DNA of 64,000 bases, taken from positions 62,001 through 126,000 of the forward strand of contig NZ_LMDA01000025.1 in assembly GCF_001424985.1 (NCBI RefSeq), written 5' to 3'. This DNA comes from Rhizobium sp. Root1212 (GTDB lineage Bacteria; Pseudomonadota; Alphaproteobacteria; Rhizobiales; Rhizobiaceae). The translations under genes were made by a program, and so were the position numbers. Under the pieces are notes generated by a model. That model saw only the letters and a list, made by a program, of their open reading frames with translations. It was not told the DNA's origin and ran no database searches. Every line of letters starts with the position of its first letter. The stretch's first letter is position 1. Below, one piece after another: positions 36,798-46,524 of this stretch.

Positions 36798-37958
36798 ATG
36801 ATGCTGGCACGGCTGGTTGCGTCCCTTTTCATCGTTTTCGCCTCGATCGTACCAGCGGCTGCTGCGGCCACGGCGCCCGCCTTCGAAACGAAGGCCAAGC
36901 AGGCCTACCTCATCGATGCTGAGACCGGCACGGTGCTGTTTGCCAAGAACGAGGAGGCCGCCGTGCCGCCGGCCTCGCTGGCAAAGCTGATGACCATGGA
37001 GGTGGTCTTTGACGCCCTGAAAAAGGGCGAAATCCACCTCGACACCAGCTTTCCTGTTTCCGAACATGCCTGGCGTACCGGCGGCGCGCCGTCGGGCACC
37101 TCGACGATGTTTGCGGCGCTGAAATCGCAGGTTCCCGTCGCCGACCTGATCCGCGGCGTCGCCGTGCTGTTTGCCAATGATGCCTGCATCATTCTGGCTG
37201 AAGGCATGGCCGGCAGCGAGGATGCCTTTGCCGCGCGCATGACCAAGCGGGCCGGGGAACTGGGCTTGAAAGCCTCCTCCTTCCACAATGCGACCGGCCT
37301 TCCGAACCCGGACAATACGATGACGATGCGCGATCTCGTCACGCTTGCGCGGCATGTGCAGACGACCTATCCGGATATTTATCCGCTTTATTCCGAAGTC
37401 GATTTCGAGTGGAACAAGATCCGCCAGCGAAACCGCAACCCGTTGGTTTCAGCCAATATCGGCGTCGATGGCTTCGTGACCGGCTTTGCCGAAGGCTATG
37501 GCTACTCCATGGTCGCCTCGATGCAGCGGGACGGCAAGCGTGTCTTCCTTGCGATCGGCGGCCTTGACACGGACAAGGATCGTATCGAGGAAACCCGCAA
37601 GATGCTCGAGTGGTCGATGTCGGCCTTCGAGAAACGGCGGCTGTTCGAAGCCGGCGAGCCTGTCGGTGAGGCTGCCGTCTATGGCGGTACGGTGGGCCAT
37701 GTGTCGCTCGTCACGGCCGAACCGGTCGATGTGCTCGTTCCCGTCAACAATCCAGACCGGCTGGTGGCCCGCGTCGTCTATCGCTGGCCGTTGCCGATGC
37801 CGATCAAGGCGGGCCAGCCGGCCGGTACGCTGAAAGTCTGGAACGGCGACCGCCTGCTGCGCGAAATACCGGTGACCACGGCGGCAGCCGTCGAGACCGG
37901 CTCGCTTTCCAGCCGGGCGCTGGATGCGCTGCAGGAAATGCTGTTCTTCTGGCTTTGA
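36798..37958 (+). CDS. D,D-carboxypeptidase homologue (S11) with degenerate SxN and KTG motifs
   Basis: 386 residues with a signal peptide to about residue 24. It has the penicillin-binding S11 fold: SxxK as Ser60-Leu-Ala-Lys63. The SxN motif reads Phe125-Ala-Asn127 and the KTG motif reads Val227-Thr-Gly, so two of three conserved catalytic or substrate-binding positions are changed. The C-terminal beta domain (about 280-370) and a terminal amphipathic helix (ALQEMLFFWL) that anchors to the membrane are intact. It may be a non-catalytic homologue or use altered chemistry. Two ATGs at 36798/36801 are equally possible. Follows rlpA by 105 bases, same strand. Confidence 0.87.
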   Translation: MMLARLVASLFIVFASIVPAAAAATAPAFETKAKQAYLIDAETGTVLFAKNEEAAVPPASLAKLMTMEVVFDALKKGEIHLDTSFPVSEHAWRTGGAPSGTSTMFAALKSQVPVADLIRGVAVLFANDACIILAEGMAGSEDAFAARMTKRAGELGLKASSFHNATGLPNPDNTMTMRDLVTLARHVQTTYPDIYPLYSEVDFEWNKIRQRNRNPLVSANIGVDGFVTGFAEGYGYSMVASMQRDGKRVFLAIGGLDTDKDRIEETRKMLEWSMSAFEKRRLFEAGEPVGEAAVYGGTVGHVSLVTAEPVDVLVPVNNPDRLVARVVYRWPLPMPIKAGQPAGTLKVWNGDRLLREIPVTTAAAVETGSLSSRALDALQEMLFFWL

Positions 37959-38060
37959 TGCCGCTCTCTGGAATGCCTGGAGGACGCGCTTTAGCGGTTT
38001 CACCAACCGGAACAATCGTCTAAACAGGGCGCAAGAAACGCCGGTTTCGGCAGAATTGAC

Positions 38061-38744
38061 GTGTGGGAAAGCAGAGTGCCAAGCGGTTTGTTCGTGACAT
38101 TCGAGGGCGGCGAGGGGGCCGGGAAATCCACCCAGATCAAGCTGCTCGCCGCAGCGCTCAGGGACCGCGGCTGCGAGGTGTTGACGACGCGCGAGCCCGG
38201 CGGCTCGCCGGGGGCCGAAGCTGTGCGCCATGTGCTGCTTTCTGGTGCTGCCGAGGAGCACGGTACCCGCATGGAGGCGGTGCTGTTTGCCGCCGCCCGC
38301 AGCGATCATGTCGAGGGCGTCATCCGGCCGGCCCTGCAGCGTGGCGCCGTCGTGCTCTGCGATCGTTTCATGGATAGTTCCCGCGTCTATCAGGGTGTTA
38401 CCGGTAATCTGGAACCGGCCTTCATCGAGGCGCTGCAACGGGTCGCGGTCAACGGTGTCGTTCCCGATTGCACTGTCATCTTCGACCTGCCGCCGAACGT
38501 CGGCCTCGAGCGCGTGCGAAATCGCAGCGCGGGCGAGGGGGAAAAGCCGGCCGGGGTCACCGATTTCGACCGTTTCGAAAAGGAAGAGCTGGAAACCCAG
38601 GAAAAGCGCCGCGAAGCTTTCCTCGATATTGCCGCCCGCGAGCCGGAACGCTGCCATGTCATCGATGCGACGGCCTCACAGGAAGAGGTCGCCGCCGCCG
38701 TGCTGCAATTGATCGAGCCGATGCTTGCGGAGGCCCAATCATGA
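38061..38744 (+). CDS. tmk: Thymidylate kinase
   Basis: 227 residues. P-loop [23 protein letters not shown] substrate motif and the REPGG segment. It converts dTMP to dTDP. It begins with GTG (38061); a GTG at 38076 with GGGAAAG upstream is also plausible, both just before the GLFVTFEGG core. Its stop overlaps holB as ATGA. Confidence 0.95.
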   Translation: MWESRVPSGLFVTFEGGEGAGKSTQIKLLAAALRDRGCEVLTTREPGGSPGAEAVRHVLLSGAAEEHGTRMEAVLFAAARSDHVEGVIRPALQRGAVVLCDRFMDSSRVYQGVTGNLEPAFIEALQRVAVNGVVPDCTVIFDLPPNVGLERVRNRSAGEGEKPAGVTDFDRFEKEELETQEKRREAFLDIAAREPERCHVIDATASQEEVAAAVLQLIEPMLAEAQS

Positions 38745-39766
38745 CGACGGAGCGACCGGGCGTACTGGATGGTGCGATCCCCCCGGCTGAAAACACCTGT
38801 CTTTTCGGCCATGCCGAGGCAGAGCATTTTCTGGCGCAGGGATATCGCTCCGGCAAGGGCCATCATGCGATCCTGATCGAGGGACCGGAGGGCATCGGCA
38901 AGGCGACGCTTGCCTTTCGTTTTGCCAATCATATCCTGTCGCATCCCGAACCGGCTCTGGCGCCGGCCGAAATCGCCGATCCCGATCCGGCCAGCATCGT
39001 CAGCCGCCAGATCGTCGGCGGCGCTTCGCACAATCTGCTTCATCTGACACGGCCGGTCGATGAAAAGACGGGCAGGGCGAAGGGCGCCATCACCGTCGAT
39101 GAGGTGCGCCGCGCCGGAAAATTCTTTTCCCAGACCTCCGGCACGGGAAACTGGCGCATCGTCATCATCGACCCCGCCGACGATCTCAACCGCAACGCCG
39201 CCAACGCCATCCTGAAAATCCTTGAGGAGCCGCCGAAGCGTTCGCTGTTCCTCGTGCTGACCCATGCGCCGGGCAAATTACTGCCGACCATCCGTTCGCG
39301 CTGCCTGCCGCTGAAACTGAAGCCGTTGAGCGACGAGGCGCTTCGAAATGCACTTGGCAATCTCGGCCTTGCTTCGGAAGCAAGCGATACGGTCGTCTCA
39401 GCTGCAGATGGCAGCGTCTCCGAGGCCCTGAAGCTGATCAACTACGGCGGTCTGGATATCAAGGCCGCTTTCGACAGCATCCTTGCCAAAGGGCAGGGCG
39501 GCCGCGCCGAAATGCACAAGCTCGCAGACGTGCTCGCCGGCAAGGACAGCGAGACGATATACGATTTCTTCGTCGAGATGGCCGGCGCTCATGTCGTCTC
39601 CGCAGCTCGCGAGGCCGCCCTTGCCGGTGATATCGTGCGCGCCGAGCGCATGGCGCGGCTTTCCTCCCAACTCACCGAAAAACTGACGATCGCCGAAGCC
39701 TATAATCTCGATCGGAAGCAGGCGATCCTGTCGCTGCTCGATGATCTCAGGGCCGCAGCGGCGTAA
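38741..39766 (+). CDS. holB: DNA polymerase III subunit delta prime
   Basis: 341 residues of the AAA+ clamp-loader family. P-loop GPEGIGKAT; sensor/Arg-finger segment [17 protein letters not shown] and LPTIRSRC are typical. It loads the sliding clamp with DnaX and HolA. Overlaps tmk by four bases, a widespread gene order. Confidence 0.93.
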   Translation: MTTERPGVLDGAIPPAENTCLFGHAEAEHFLAQGYRSGKGHHAILIEGPEGIGKATLAFRFANHILSHPEPALAPAEIADPDPASIVSRQIVGGASHNLLHLTRPVDEKTGRAKGAITVDEVRRAGKFFSQTSGTGNWRIVIIDPADDLNRNAANAILKILEEPPKRSLFLVLTHAPGKLLPTIRSRCLPLKLKPLSDEALRNALGNLGLASEASDTVVSAADGSVSEALKLINYGGLDIKAAFDSILAKGQGGRAEMHKLADVLAGKDSETIYDFFVEMAGAHVVSAAREAALAGDIVRAERMARLSSQLTEKLTIAEAYNLDRKQAILSLLDDLRAAAA

Positions 39767-39863
39767 GCTTTCCCGCCGCGATGCAGCAACTTGTTGTTTC
39801 CCTTGAAGACCGCTTGCGCTAATAGCAGTCTACAAAAATTGAGAACACAAGGCTGAAGCCGAC

Positions 39864-41414
39864 ATGACAGATACGTCCCCGTTTTACATCACGACCGCGA
39901 TTTCCTATCCGAACGGCAAGCCGCATATCGGCCACGCCTACGAGCTGATCGCGACCGACGCCGTGGCGCGCTTCCAGCGTCTTGACGGGCGCGATGTCTT
40001 TTTCCTGACGGGCACGGACGAACACGGCCAGAAGATGCAGCAGACGGCGCGCAAGGAAGGCATCACCCCGCAGGAACTCGCAGACCGTAACTCGGCCGAA
40101 TTCAAGGCCATGGGCAAACTGCTGAACGCCTCCAACGACGATTTCATCCGCACCACCGAGCCGCGCCACTACGAGGCGGTTAAGGTGATCTGGAGCCGCA
40201 TGGCCGACGCAGGCGATCTCTACAAGGACAGCTATTCCGGCTGGTACTCCGTGCGCGATGAAGCCTACTATCAGGAAGGCGAAACAGAGCTGCGCGCCGA
40301 TGGCGTGCGCTATGGGCCGCAGGGCACGCCCGTCGAATGGGTGGAGGAGGAAAGCTACTTCTTCAAGCTTTCCGAGTATCAGGACAAGCTCCTGAAGCAC
40401 TATGAGGAAAACCCGGATTTCATCGGTCCCGCCGAGCGCCGCAACGAAGTGATCTCCTTCGTGAAGTCCGGCCTGAAAGACCTTTCCATGTCACGCACGA
40501 CGTTCGACTGGGGCATCCCGGTTCCGAACGATCCGGGCCACGTCATGTATGTCTGGGTCGATGCGCTGACAAACTACATCACCGCAACCGGCTATCTCAC
40601 TGATCCCGAAGGCTCACGTGCCAAATACTGGCCGGCCGATATCCACATGATCGGCAAGGACATCATCCGCTTTCACGCTGTCTACTGGCCAGCCTTCCTG
40701 ATGTCGGCGGGCCTGCCGCTGCCCAAGCGCGTCTTCGCCCACGGCTTCCTGCTCAACAAGGGCGAGAAGATGTCGAAGTCGCTCGGCAACGTCGTCGATC
40801 CCGTCAATCTGGTCGAGCATTTCGGGCTCGATCCGATCCGCTATTTCTTCCTGCGCGAAGTCTCCTTCGGCCAGGACGGCAGCTATAGCGAAGAAGCGAT
40901 TGCCACCCGCATCAATTCCGACCTTGCCAACGGCATCGGTAACCTCGCCAGCCGCTCGCTGTCGATGATCGTCAAGAACTGCGATGGCCAGATCCCGGTC
41001 TGCGGCGAACTGACCGACGAGGACAAGGCGATGCTGGCCTCCGCCGATGCGCTGCTCGCCTCGACCCGCGCCGACATGGGCGCACTCGCTATCCACCGCG
41101 CGGTGACCGCAATCATCGCCGTCGTCTCGGAAGCCGATCGTTATTTCGCCGGCCAGGAGCCGTGGGCGCTGAAGAAGACGGATCCGGCCCGCATGAGTAC
41201 GGTGCTTTACGTCACCGCCGATGTGGTGCGTCAGGTCGCGATCCTGTTGCAGCCCTTCGTGCCGGAATCGGCAGGCAAACTGCTCGACCTCGTCGCGGTC
41301 CCGGCCGACCGGCGCAGCTTTGCCTTCCTCGGTGAAAAGGGCCGTCTGGTCGCGGGCACGCCGCTCGAAGCGCCGAAGCCGGTTTTCCCACGTTACGTCG
41401 CACCGGAAGCGTGA
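39864..41414 (+). CDS. metG: Methionyl-tRNA synthetase
   Basis: 516 residues, class I. HIGH motif [12 protein letters not shown] and KMSKS motif [10 protein letters not shown] are intact; the C-terminal EMAP-like extension is absent, so this is the short type. No zinc-knuckle Cys pairs are seen in the connective peptide. Upstream 97 bases form a promoter gap after holB. Confidence 0.96.
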   Translation: MTDTSPFYITTAISYPNGKPHIGHAYELIATDAVARFQRLDGRDVFFLTGTDEHGQKMQQTARKEGITPQELADRNSAEFKAMGKLLNASNDDFIRTTEPRHYEAVKVIWSRMADAGDLYKDSYSGWYSVRDEAYYQEGETELRADGVRYGPQGTPVEWVEEESYFFKLSEYQDKLLKHYEENPDFIGPAERRNEVISFVKSGLKDLSMSRTTFDWGIPVPNDPGHVMYVWVDALTNYITATGYLTDPEGSRAKYWPADIHMIGKDIIRFHAVYWPAFLMSAGLPLPKRVFAHGFLLNKGEKMSKSLGNVVDPVNLVEHFGLDPIRYFFLREVSFGQDGSYSEEAIATRINSDLANGIGNLASRSLSMIVKNCDGQIPVCGELTDEDKAMLASADALLASTRADMGALAIHRAVTAIIAVVSEADRYFAGQEPWALKKTDPARMSTVLYVTADVVRQVAILLQPFVPESAGKLLDLVAVPADRRSFAFLGEKGRLVAGTPLEAPKPVFPRYVAPEA

Positions 41415-41418
41415 GCGC

Positions 41419-42201
41419 ATGCTGATCGATACCCATTGCCATCTGGATTTTCCGGATTTCGAGCCTGAGCGCGACGCCGTCGTGGCGCGCGCGATGGCCG
41501 CGGGCGTCAGGCAGATGATCACCATCTCGACGCGGGTGAAGAAATTCGACACGATCCTCGGCATCGCCGAGGCCTATGACAACGTCTTCTGTTCGGTCGG
41601 AACCCATCCGCACAATGCCGATGAGGAACTGGATATCGAAACCGCCGATTTGGTGCGGCTATCGGCTCATCCTAAGGTGGTGGCGATCGGCGAAGCCGGG
41701 CTCGATTATTTCTACGACAACGCGCCACGCGATGCGCAGGCGATCGGCCTTCGCCGCCATATCGCCGCTGCCCGCGAAACCGGCCTGCCGCTGGTCATCC
41801 ACAGCCGCTCGGCCGATGAAGACATGGCCGCGATATTAACCGAGGAAACAGGGAAGGGGGCCTTCCCTTTCCTTCTGCATTGCTTCTCTTCCGGCCCGGA
41901 GCTCGCCCGGATCGGCGTCGAACTGGGTGGCTATGTCTCTTTCTCCGGCATACTGACCTTCCCGAAATCGGAAGAGCTGCGCGAGATCGCCAAGACCGTG
42001 CCGCATGACCGGATGATCGTCGAAACCGACGCGCCGTATCTCGCGCCAAAACCGTACCGCGGCAAGCGAAACGAGCCGGCCTATGTGGCGCACACCGCCC
42101 AGGTTCTGGCCGAGACGATCGGCGTCAGCGAAGACGAAATCGCTGAAATCACGACGGAGAACGCTTTCCGCATCTTTTCCAAGATGCCGAGGGTGGCATA
42201 A
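41419..42201 (+). CDS. TatD-family metal-dependent hydrolase
   Basis: 260 residues of the amidohydrolase-like TatD fold. HCH in DTHCHLDF, Glu in IGEAGLDYFYD, His in VIHSR, and ETDAPYLAP metal ligands are intact. A DNase or nucleotide-related role is known for relatives. Four bases after metG; part of the tmk-holB-metG set. Confidence 0.93.
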   Translation: MLIDTHCHLDFPDFEPERDAVVARAMAAGVRQMITISTRVKKFDTILGIAEAYDNVFCSVGTHPHNADEELDIETADLVRLSAHPKVVAIGEAGLDYFYDNAPRDAQAIGLRRHIAAARETGLPLVIHSRSADEDMAAILTEETGKGAFPFLLHCFSSGPELARIGVELGGYVSFSGILTFPKSEELREIAKTVPHDRMIVETDAPYLAPKPYRGKRNEPAYVAHTAQVLAETIGVSEDEIAEITTENAFRIFSKMPRVA

Positions 42202-42204
42202 GTC

Positions 42205-43017
42205 ATGGCCGTGCGGCGGACCTTCACCATATTGGGCTGCGGTTCGTCTCCGGGCGTGCCGCGCATCACCGGTGACTGGGGTGCCTGCGATCCTCAAAAC
42301 CCCAAGAACCGGCGCACGCGCGCGGCCTTGCTCGTCGAGCAGACGGGCGAAAATGGCGGCAAGACCACCGTCGTCATCGATACCGGCCCGGATTTTCGCC
42401 AGCAGATGATCGATGCCCGCGTCGATCATCTCGATGCCGCGATCTACACCCATCCGCATGCCGACCATATCCATGGCATCGACGATCTGCGCGGTTATGT
42501 CATCAATTCCTCACGGCGCATGCCGATCTGGGCCGATGCCTTCACCATGGAGCGCATCCGCGAAGGGTTCCGCTACTGTCTGGAAACGCCGGAAGGCAGC
42601 GGCTATCCGCCCATCGTCGAAGCAAATCTTTTCGATGAAAAACTTTCGCCGATAACCATCGATGGCGCCGGTGGGCCAATCCCGTTTCAGCCGCTGAAAC
42701 AGCATCACGGCAGCATCACGTCTCTGGGCTTCCGTATCGGCGATTTTGCCTATTGCTGCGATGTCAGCGATTTTCCGGCTGAAACCATCGACAAGCTGGC
42801 CGGTCTCGACGTGCTGGTCATCGATACGCTGCAATACCGCTTCCATCCGAGCCATCTGTCGGTGGAGCAATCGCTCGGCTGGATCGAGCGCATCGCGCCG
42901 AAGCGCGCCGTGCTCACGCATATGCATGTGCCGCTGGACTACGACACGGTGATGCGCGAAACGCCGGATCATATCGAGCCGGCCTATGACGGCATGCGGC
43001 TCGACGTTTCGCTCTGA
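42205..43017 (+). CDS. MBL-fold metallohydrolase (PhnP-like)
   Basis: 270 residues. Zinc motif THPHADHIHG (HxHxDH), then CCDVSDFPAE, and HMHVPLD near the end. Related to PhnP cyclic phosphodiesterases and possibly acting on nucleotides; no phn genes near. Starts four bases past tatD. Its stop abuts the purC stop in TGATCA. Confidence 0.88.
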   Translation: MAVRRTFTILGCGSSPGVPRITGDWGACDPQNPKNRRTRAALLVEQTGENGGKTTVVIDTGPDFRQQMIDARVDHLDAAIYTHPHADHIHGIDDLRGYVINSSRRMPIWADAFTMERIREGFRYCLETPEGSGYPPIVEANLFDEKLSPITIDGAGGPIPFQPLKQHHGSITSLGFRIGDFAYCCDVSDFPAETIDKLAGLDVLVIDTLQYRFHPSHLSVEQSLGWIERIAPKRAVLTHMHVPLDYDTVMRETPDHIEPAYDGMRLDVSL

Positions 43018-43971
43018 TCAGCTGAAATACGGCCTTAGATTGCCGCGAATGCGCTCCAGAACCGTGCTGCCGGAAAGATCGGGCACGAAACGCTGGCCGG
43101 TAATCGTCTCGAACGCTTCGATATAGACCTTGGAGGTCTGCTCGACGAGTTCTCTCGGGATCTCCGGGATGGCGTCCTTATAGGGATCGCAACGCTCGGT
43201 GACCCAGGCGCGAACGAAATCCTTGTCGAAGCTTCTGGGCCGTGCGCCGGTGGCAAAGCTCTGTTCATAGCTTTCGGCGATCCAGTAGCGGCTGCTGTCT
43301 GGCGTGTGGATTTCATCCGCAAGAACGATGCGGCCATCCTTGTCCGTGCCGAATTCATATTTGGTATCGACGAGGATCAGGCCGCGCTCGGCGGCGCGTT
43401 GCTGGCCGCGTTCGAACAAGGCCAGCGCATAGCGCGAGACCGTTTCCCATTGCTCGGGTGTCAGGAGCTTTTGCGCGAGAATTTCATCGGCTGACAGCGG
43501 CTCGTCGTGGCCGCCATCGAAGGCCTTGCTCGTCGGCGTGATGATCGCTTGCGGCAGCTTTTCATTGTCCTTCATGCCATCCGGCAGCGTAATGCCGTAC
43601 ATAGCGCGTTCGCCATTGCGATATTTGGTCAGGATCGAGGTGCTGGTCGTGCCGGCCAGATAGCCGCGCACCACAATCTCGACCGGCAGTATATCGAGCC
43701 GCGTGCCGATGACGACATTCGGATCGGGATAGCTGATGACGTGGTTCGGGCAGATATCGGCGGTCTGTTCGAACCAGTAGCGCGCCGTCTGGGTCAGAAC
43801 CTGGCCCTTGAACGGGATGGCCGTCAGGATGACGTCGAAGGCGCTCAGGCGGTCCGTCGCGATGATGATGCGGCTGCCATCCGGCAGGTTGTAGTTCTCG
43901 CGAACCTTGCCGTTGTAGCGTCCCGGCAGTTCGGGAATGAAAGCATCTGAAAGAATGCGCAAATCGCTCAT
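43018..43971 (-). CDS. purC: SAICAR synthetase (long type)
   Basis: 317 residues. The motifs [34 protein letters not shown] and DTKYEFG follow purC, with D-E rich [11 protein letters not shown] in the active site. It is the longer, eukaryote-like type; rhizobia often carry a second, short purC elsewhere. It joins CAIR and aspartate in purine synthesis. Start at 43971 chosen over 44007. Convergent with the MBL gene. Confidence 0.93.
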   Translation of the reverse strand: MSDLRILSDAFIPELPGRYNGKVRENYNLPDGSRIIIATDRLSAFDVILTAIPFKGQVLTQTARYWFEQTADICPNHVISYPDPNVVIGTRLDILPVEIVVRGYLAGTTSTSILTKYRNGERAMYGITLPDGMKDNEKLPQAIITPTSKAFDGGHDEPLSADEILAQKLLTPEQWETVSRYALALFERGQQRAAERGLILVDTKYEFGTDKDGRIVLADEIHTPDSSRYWIAESYEQSFATGARPRSFDKDFVRAWVTERCDPYKDAIPEIPRELVEQTSKVYIEAFETITGQRFVPDLSGSTVLERIRGNLRPYFS

Positions 43972-44076
43972 CGGCTTGGGTCTTTCGCTAACGATTGAGA
44001 CTGGCATCGCTTAAGCCCGGAGGATATTCAAGGTCAAGCGGGGATCGGGGCGGCAGGCCGGTTTTGCGAGATTTGC

Positions 44077-44109
44077 CACATAAGATAGTTCCATAATCTA
44101 TCTTATGTG
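44077..44109. promoter_or_regulatory. Perfect 12-base palindrome upstream of purC
   Basis: CACATAAGATAG and CTATCTTATGTG flank nine bases (TTCCATAAT). It is 106 bases before the purC ATG. AT-rich arms and the absence of a T-tract make an operator more likely than a terminator. Confidence 0.5.
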
Positions 44110-44230
44110 ATATTTGTATGTGGTATTGCCTGGCCCTCTTTCCCAGAAAACCGGAGCGTTTGGCCTCACGTCTTTAAACTTCGACTAAAATACCGCCACG
44201 TAAATTGACCCGGTGGCAAAGCACACCGTG

Positions 44231-44265
44231 CGAAGGTCCTCCCTCGTATCAACGGAGGTCCTTCG
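44231..44265 (+). promoter_or_regulatory. Leader hairpin holding GGAGG
   Basis: CGAAGGTCCTCC and GGAGGTCCTTCG pair 11 of 12 bases around an 11-base loop, six bases before the ATG of the 44272 gene. It would hide GGAGG in its 3' arm. Confidence 0.4.
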
Positions 44266-44271
44266 GGAACC

Positions 44272-44589
44272 ATGGCAACGGTCGTCACCATGTCTGCGGT
44301 GACGGCGGCTTATGCGGCGGAAGCCGTGAAGCCGTCGGCGCGCGTGCGCGGCGATGGTCCGGCCGAACAGGCCATGGACATTCTTTCAGCCGAGAACCGG
44401 CAGGAAGTCGCAAGCGTCCATGCCGCCCTCGCGGCATTGCGCAGCCCGAGTTCTCTTTCGCTGATGTTTCTCGCCGGCCGCGAACGGCTGCCCCAGCGCA
44501 GCCAGCACGATGCCCTGCGTTTCTACCGCGAGTTCCTCGACGACGATCCGCCGCCGGACGAACCCGAGGAAGATGCGGACGACGGCTGA
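44272..44589 (+). CDS. 105-residue protein of unknown function
   Basis: A short Ala-rich start that could be a weak signal or membrane segment (MATVVTMSAVTAAYAAE), then a soluble helical part with RLPQRSQHDALRFYREFLDD and an acidic tail (DDDPPPDEPEEDADDG). No family recognised. The ATG is close behind GGGAACC and a leader hairpin. Followed 64 bases on by the GFA gene. Confidence 0.45.
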   Translation: MATVVTMSAVTAAYAAEAVKPSARVRGDGPAEQAMDILSAENRQEVASVHAALAALRSPSSLSLMFLAGRERLPQRSQHDALRFYREFLDDDPPPDEPEEDADDG

Positions 44590-44653
44590 AATTGCGGACA
44601 TGCAGCGATTTGTTGTAATCATGCCACAGGTCTGATGTGGCGGGAGGTGCAGC

Positions 44654-45046
44654 ATGGAACGATATACGGGTGGCTGCCTGTGCGGCAATGTTCGCCTTGT
44701 CGCGACAGGTCACCCATACCGGGTAGGCCTTTGCCACTGCCTCGATTGCCGCAAGCATCACGGCGCCCTCTTCCATGCGTCGGCGATCTTTCCCGAAGCT
44801 TCGGTAACGGTCGAAGGTGAAACGCGCGGCTATGCCGGGCGGTTTTTCTGCCCCACTTGCGGCTCTCCGGTTTTCGGGCAAACCGGTGATGAAATCGAAG
44901 TCAATCTCGGCTCCCTCGATACGCCCGACCAATTGAAGCCGACTTACGAACTCTGGACGATCCGCCGCGAATCCTGGCTGCCGCCATTCCCGCTGTCGAA
45001 AAGCTACGAGCGCGACCGGGAAAGCACCGGCCGCGCCGAAGAATAG
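44654..45046 (+). CDS. GFA-family (glutathione-dependent formaldehyde-activating-like) protein
   Basis: 130 residues. Zinc cysteines CLCG, CHCLDC and CPTCGSP match the Gfa/CENP-V fold. The name overstates what is known: most members have no proven formaldehyde role. GGGAGGTGCAGC before the ATG. Terminator follows. Confidence 0.9.
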   Translation: MERYTGGCLCGNVRLVATGHPYRVGLCHCLDCRKHHGALFHASAIFPEASVTVEGETRGYAGRFFCPTCGSPVFGQTGDEIEVNLGSLDTPDQLKPTYELWTIRRESWLPPFPLSKSYERDRESTGRAEE

Positions 45047-45070
45047 AACCCGGCTGCGAACGGCCGGGTT
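45047..45070. terminator. Bidirectional terminator after GFA and the copper gene
   Basis: AACCCGGC and GCCGGGTT form eight-base arms around TGCGAACG, followed by TTTCTATCATTT. Confidence 0.8.
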
Positions 45071-45081
45071 TCTATCATTTA

Positions 45082-46044
45082 TCAACCGCCGTGCTGATGG
45101 CCACCGGCAACGTCGCCGACCGGCAGCGTATAGTCGACCTCTCCGGCCTTCTCGAAGGTCAGCGTCACCTTGACGCTGTCACCCTTGGCGAAGGGCTTGG
45201 CGACATCCATGAACATCAGGTGCATCTTGTCGCTGATATCGACGGTCTGGCCAGCCGGCAGAGCGATACCGCCGTCGATCTTGCGCATCTTCATCACGTC
45301 GTTTTCCATGGTCATTTCATGGAGTTCGACGCGGCCGGCCGCCGGGCTTTCGACCGAAACCAGCCGGTCTTCTTCCTTGCCGCCATTGCGGATCGTGAGA
45401 CCGCCGCCGCCGACCTTGGCACCGGGTACCATGGCCTTGAGGCTGCCGGCGCTGAGTTCGAGCGCCCCGGCCTTGACGGTGTCCGGCGCGCCGCTGCCAT
45501 GGCCGGCATGTTCGTCGGCAGCGGAGGCCGGGACGACGGTAATCGTCGGCGCCGGGCTCTTCAGGTCATGCGGGCTCTGGCCTTCGGCCGCGACCTGATC
45601 CCAGACCACCTTGCCTTCCGTCCCGCAAAGCTGGGTCACCGGAAAGGCCAGCACCGTTTCCTTGTCGAAGCCGGAAATGCGGCCGCTGATGACGAAGGTG
45701 TCGTAATAATCGTCCGACAGTTCCCCGCCCTTCCAGCGGATTTCCAGCGGGCCGGATTTTACCGGCGTGCCGTGGTTGTCATAGGTCTTCTGATAGTCGC
45801 CCTTGATGATTTCCAGCGTCCAGCCCGGCTTCGGCTGCGGCTTGGCGAAGACGAAGCCTTCCGGCAGCTTGATCTGCACGTCGGTCGTCGGCTTGCCATC
45901 GCAGCCATGGGGAATCTGCAGGATGGCCTTGAAGCCGCGCTCGGATACGGCCTTGTCGATCTCGAAACTGGCATGGGCAAAGGCCTGCGCGGCGCCAACG
46001 AGCGAAAATCCTGCAGCAAGCAGGGAAATGGAAATACGGTTCAT
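45082..46044 (-). CDS. YcnI-like (DUF1775) and PCuAC (DUF461) fused copper protein
   Basis: 320 residues. A signal peptide (1-24) ends in AFA, making the mature protein start with His (HASFEIDKAV), the known YcnI copper ligand. Residues 24-170 are DUF1775; after a His/Gly linker (about 178-190), residues 195-315 are PCuAC with HEMTMENDVMKM and DKMHLMFM, matching the HxnMx(21)HxM copper motif. It likely carries periplasmic copper, for example to cytochrome oxidase. Downstream of the DUF2946 gene in the same direction. Confidence 0.88.
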   Translation of the reverse strand: MNRISISLLAAGFSLVGAAQAFAHASFEIDKAVSERGFKAILQIPHGCDGKPTTDVQIKLPEGFVFAKPQPKPGWTLEIIKGDYQKTYDNHGTPVKSGPLEIRWKGGELSDDYYDTFVISGRISGFDKETVLAFPVTQLCGTEGKVVWDQVAAEGQSPHDLKSPAPTITVVPASAADEHAGHGSGAPDTVKAGALELSAGSLKAMVPGAKVGGGGLTIRNGGKEEDRLVSVESPAAGRVELHEMTMENDVMKMRKIDGGIALPAGQTVDISDKMHLMFMDVAKPFAKGDSVKVTLTFEKAGEVDYTLPVGDVAGGHQHGG

Positions 46045-46059
46045 CTGTCTGTCTCCTTG

Positions 46060-46097
46060 CCGACATCTGTGTCGGTCTTCGCCGACGTCTGCGTCGG
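46060..46097. promoter_or_regulatory. Two tandem 16-base palindromes between copper genes
   Basis: CCGACATCTGTGTCGG and CCGACGTCTGCGTCGG, each with perfect 6-base arms around TCTG, repeat every 22 bases. They lie 16 bases before the YcnI-PCuAC ATG, between the two cistrons. Confidence 0.45.
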
Positions 46098-46134
46098 TCT
46101 CGTCATGATTGTCTGCCGCTATGCGGCGGTGCGA

Positions 46135-46524
46135 TCAGGCGAGAAAAGGAGGTGCGCGCGAGCGCGGACGGGGCTGCTGATAGGCGATAAGGACTGGCTC
46201 GAAGACCGCCCTCTCCCCGAGATCGACGAAGCGACGGATCGGATGATGTTCCTGCGGCGGCTCGGGCAGCAGCGTCGTGCTCGCCAGCCGGCAATAGTCG
46301 CAGAACGGCGCCTGCTTCTCATGCGGAACGGAATGGCCCTGATCGGAAACCCCGTCCGATCCGAAGCAGATGTCGGCAATCGTGCCATCAGGCAGTGTGA
46401 GGTTCGCCGCGGTAACGGGATCGAGCACCCGTGCCGCCGGCACCTGGTGGGCGAAAACGGCAAACAGGAGCGCGATCGCCGTCAGAAGGCGCGTCGCCAG
46501 TCCCATATCGCCTCGTCTTTGCAT
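46135..46524 (-). CDS. DUF2946 family exported protein
   Basis: 129 residues. N-terminal hydrophobic segment (GLATRLLTAIALLFAVFAHQ, about 7-27), then a region with FCDYC (metal-binding Cys pair), HSVPHEKQ and an Arg/Pro tail. DUF2946 proteins often occur beside copper genes, which fits here. GAGGA six bases before ATG. Confidence 0.75.
   Translation of the reverse strand: MQRRGDMGLATRLLTAIALLFAVFAHQVPAARVLDPVTAANLTLPDGTIADICFGSDGVSDQGHSVPHEKQAPFCDYCRLASTTLLPEPPQEHHPIRRFVDLGERAVFEPVLIAYQQPRPRSRAPPFLA

Larger units (their letters stand above)
43972..44271. other. Purine gene upstream region with two inverted repeats
   Basis: This 300-base gap holds no gene. It contains a 12-base arm palindrome (44077-44109) and an imperfect hairpin (44231-44265) described separately, plus an AT-rich stretch likely to be the promoter of purC. 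Confidence 0.7.
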
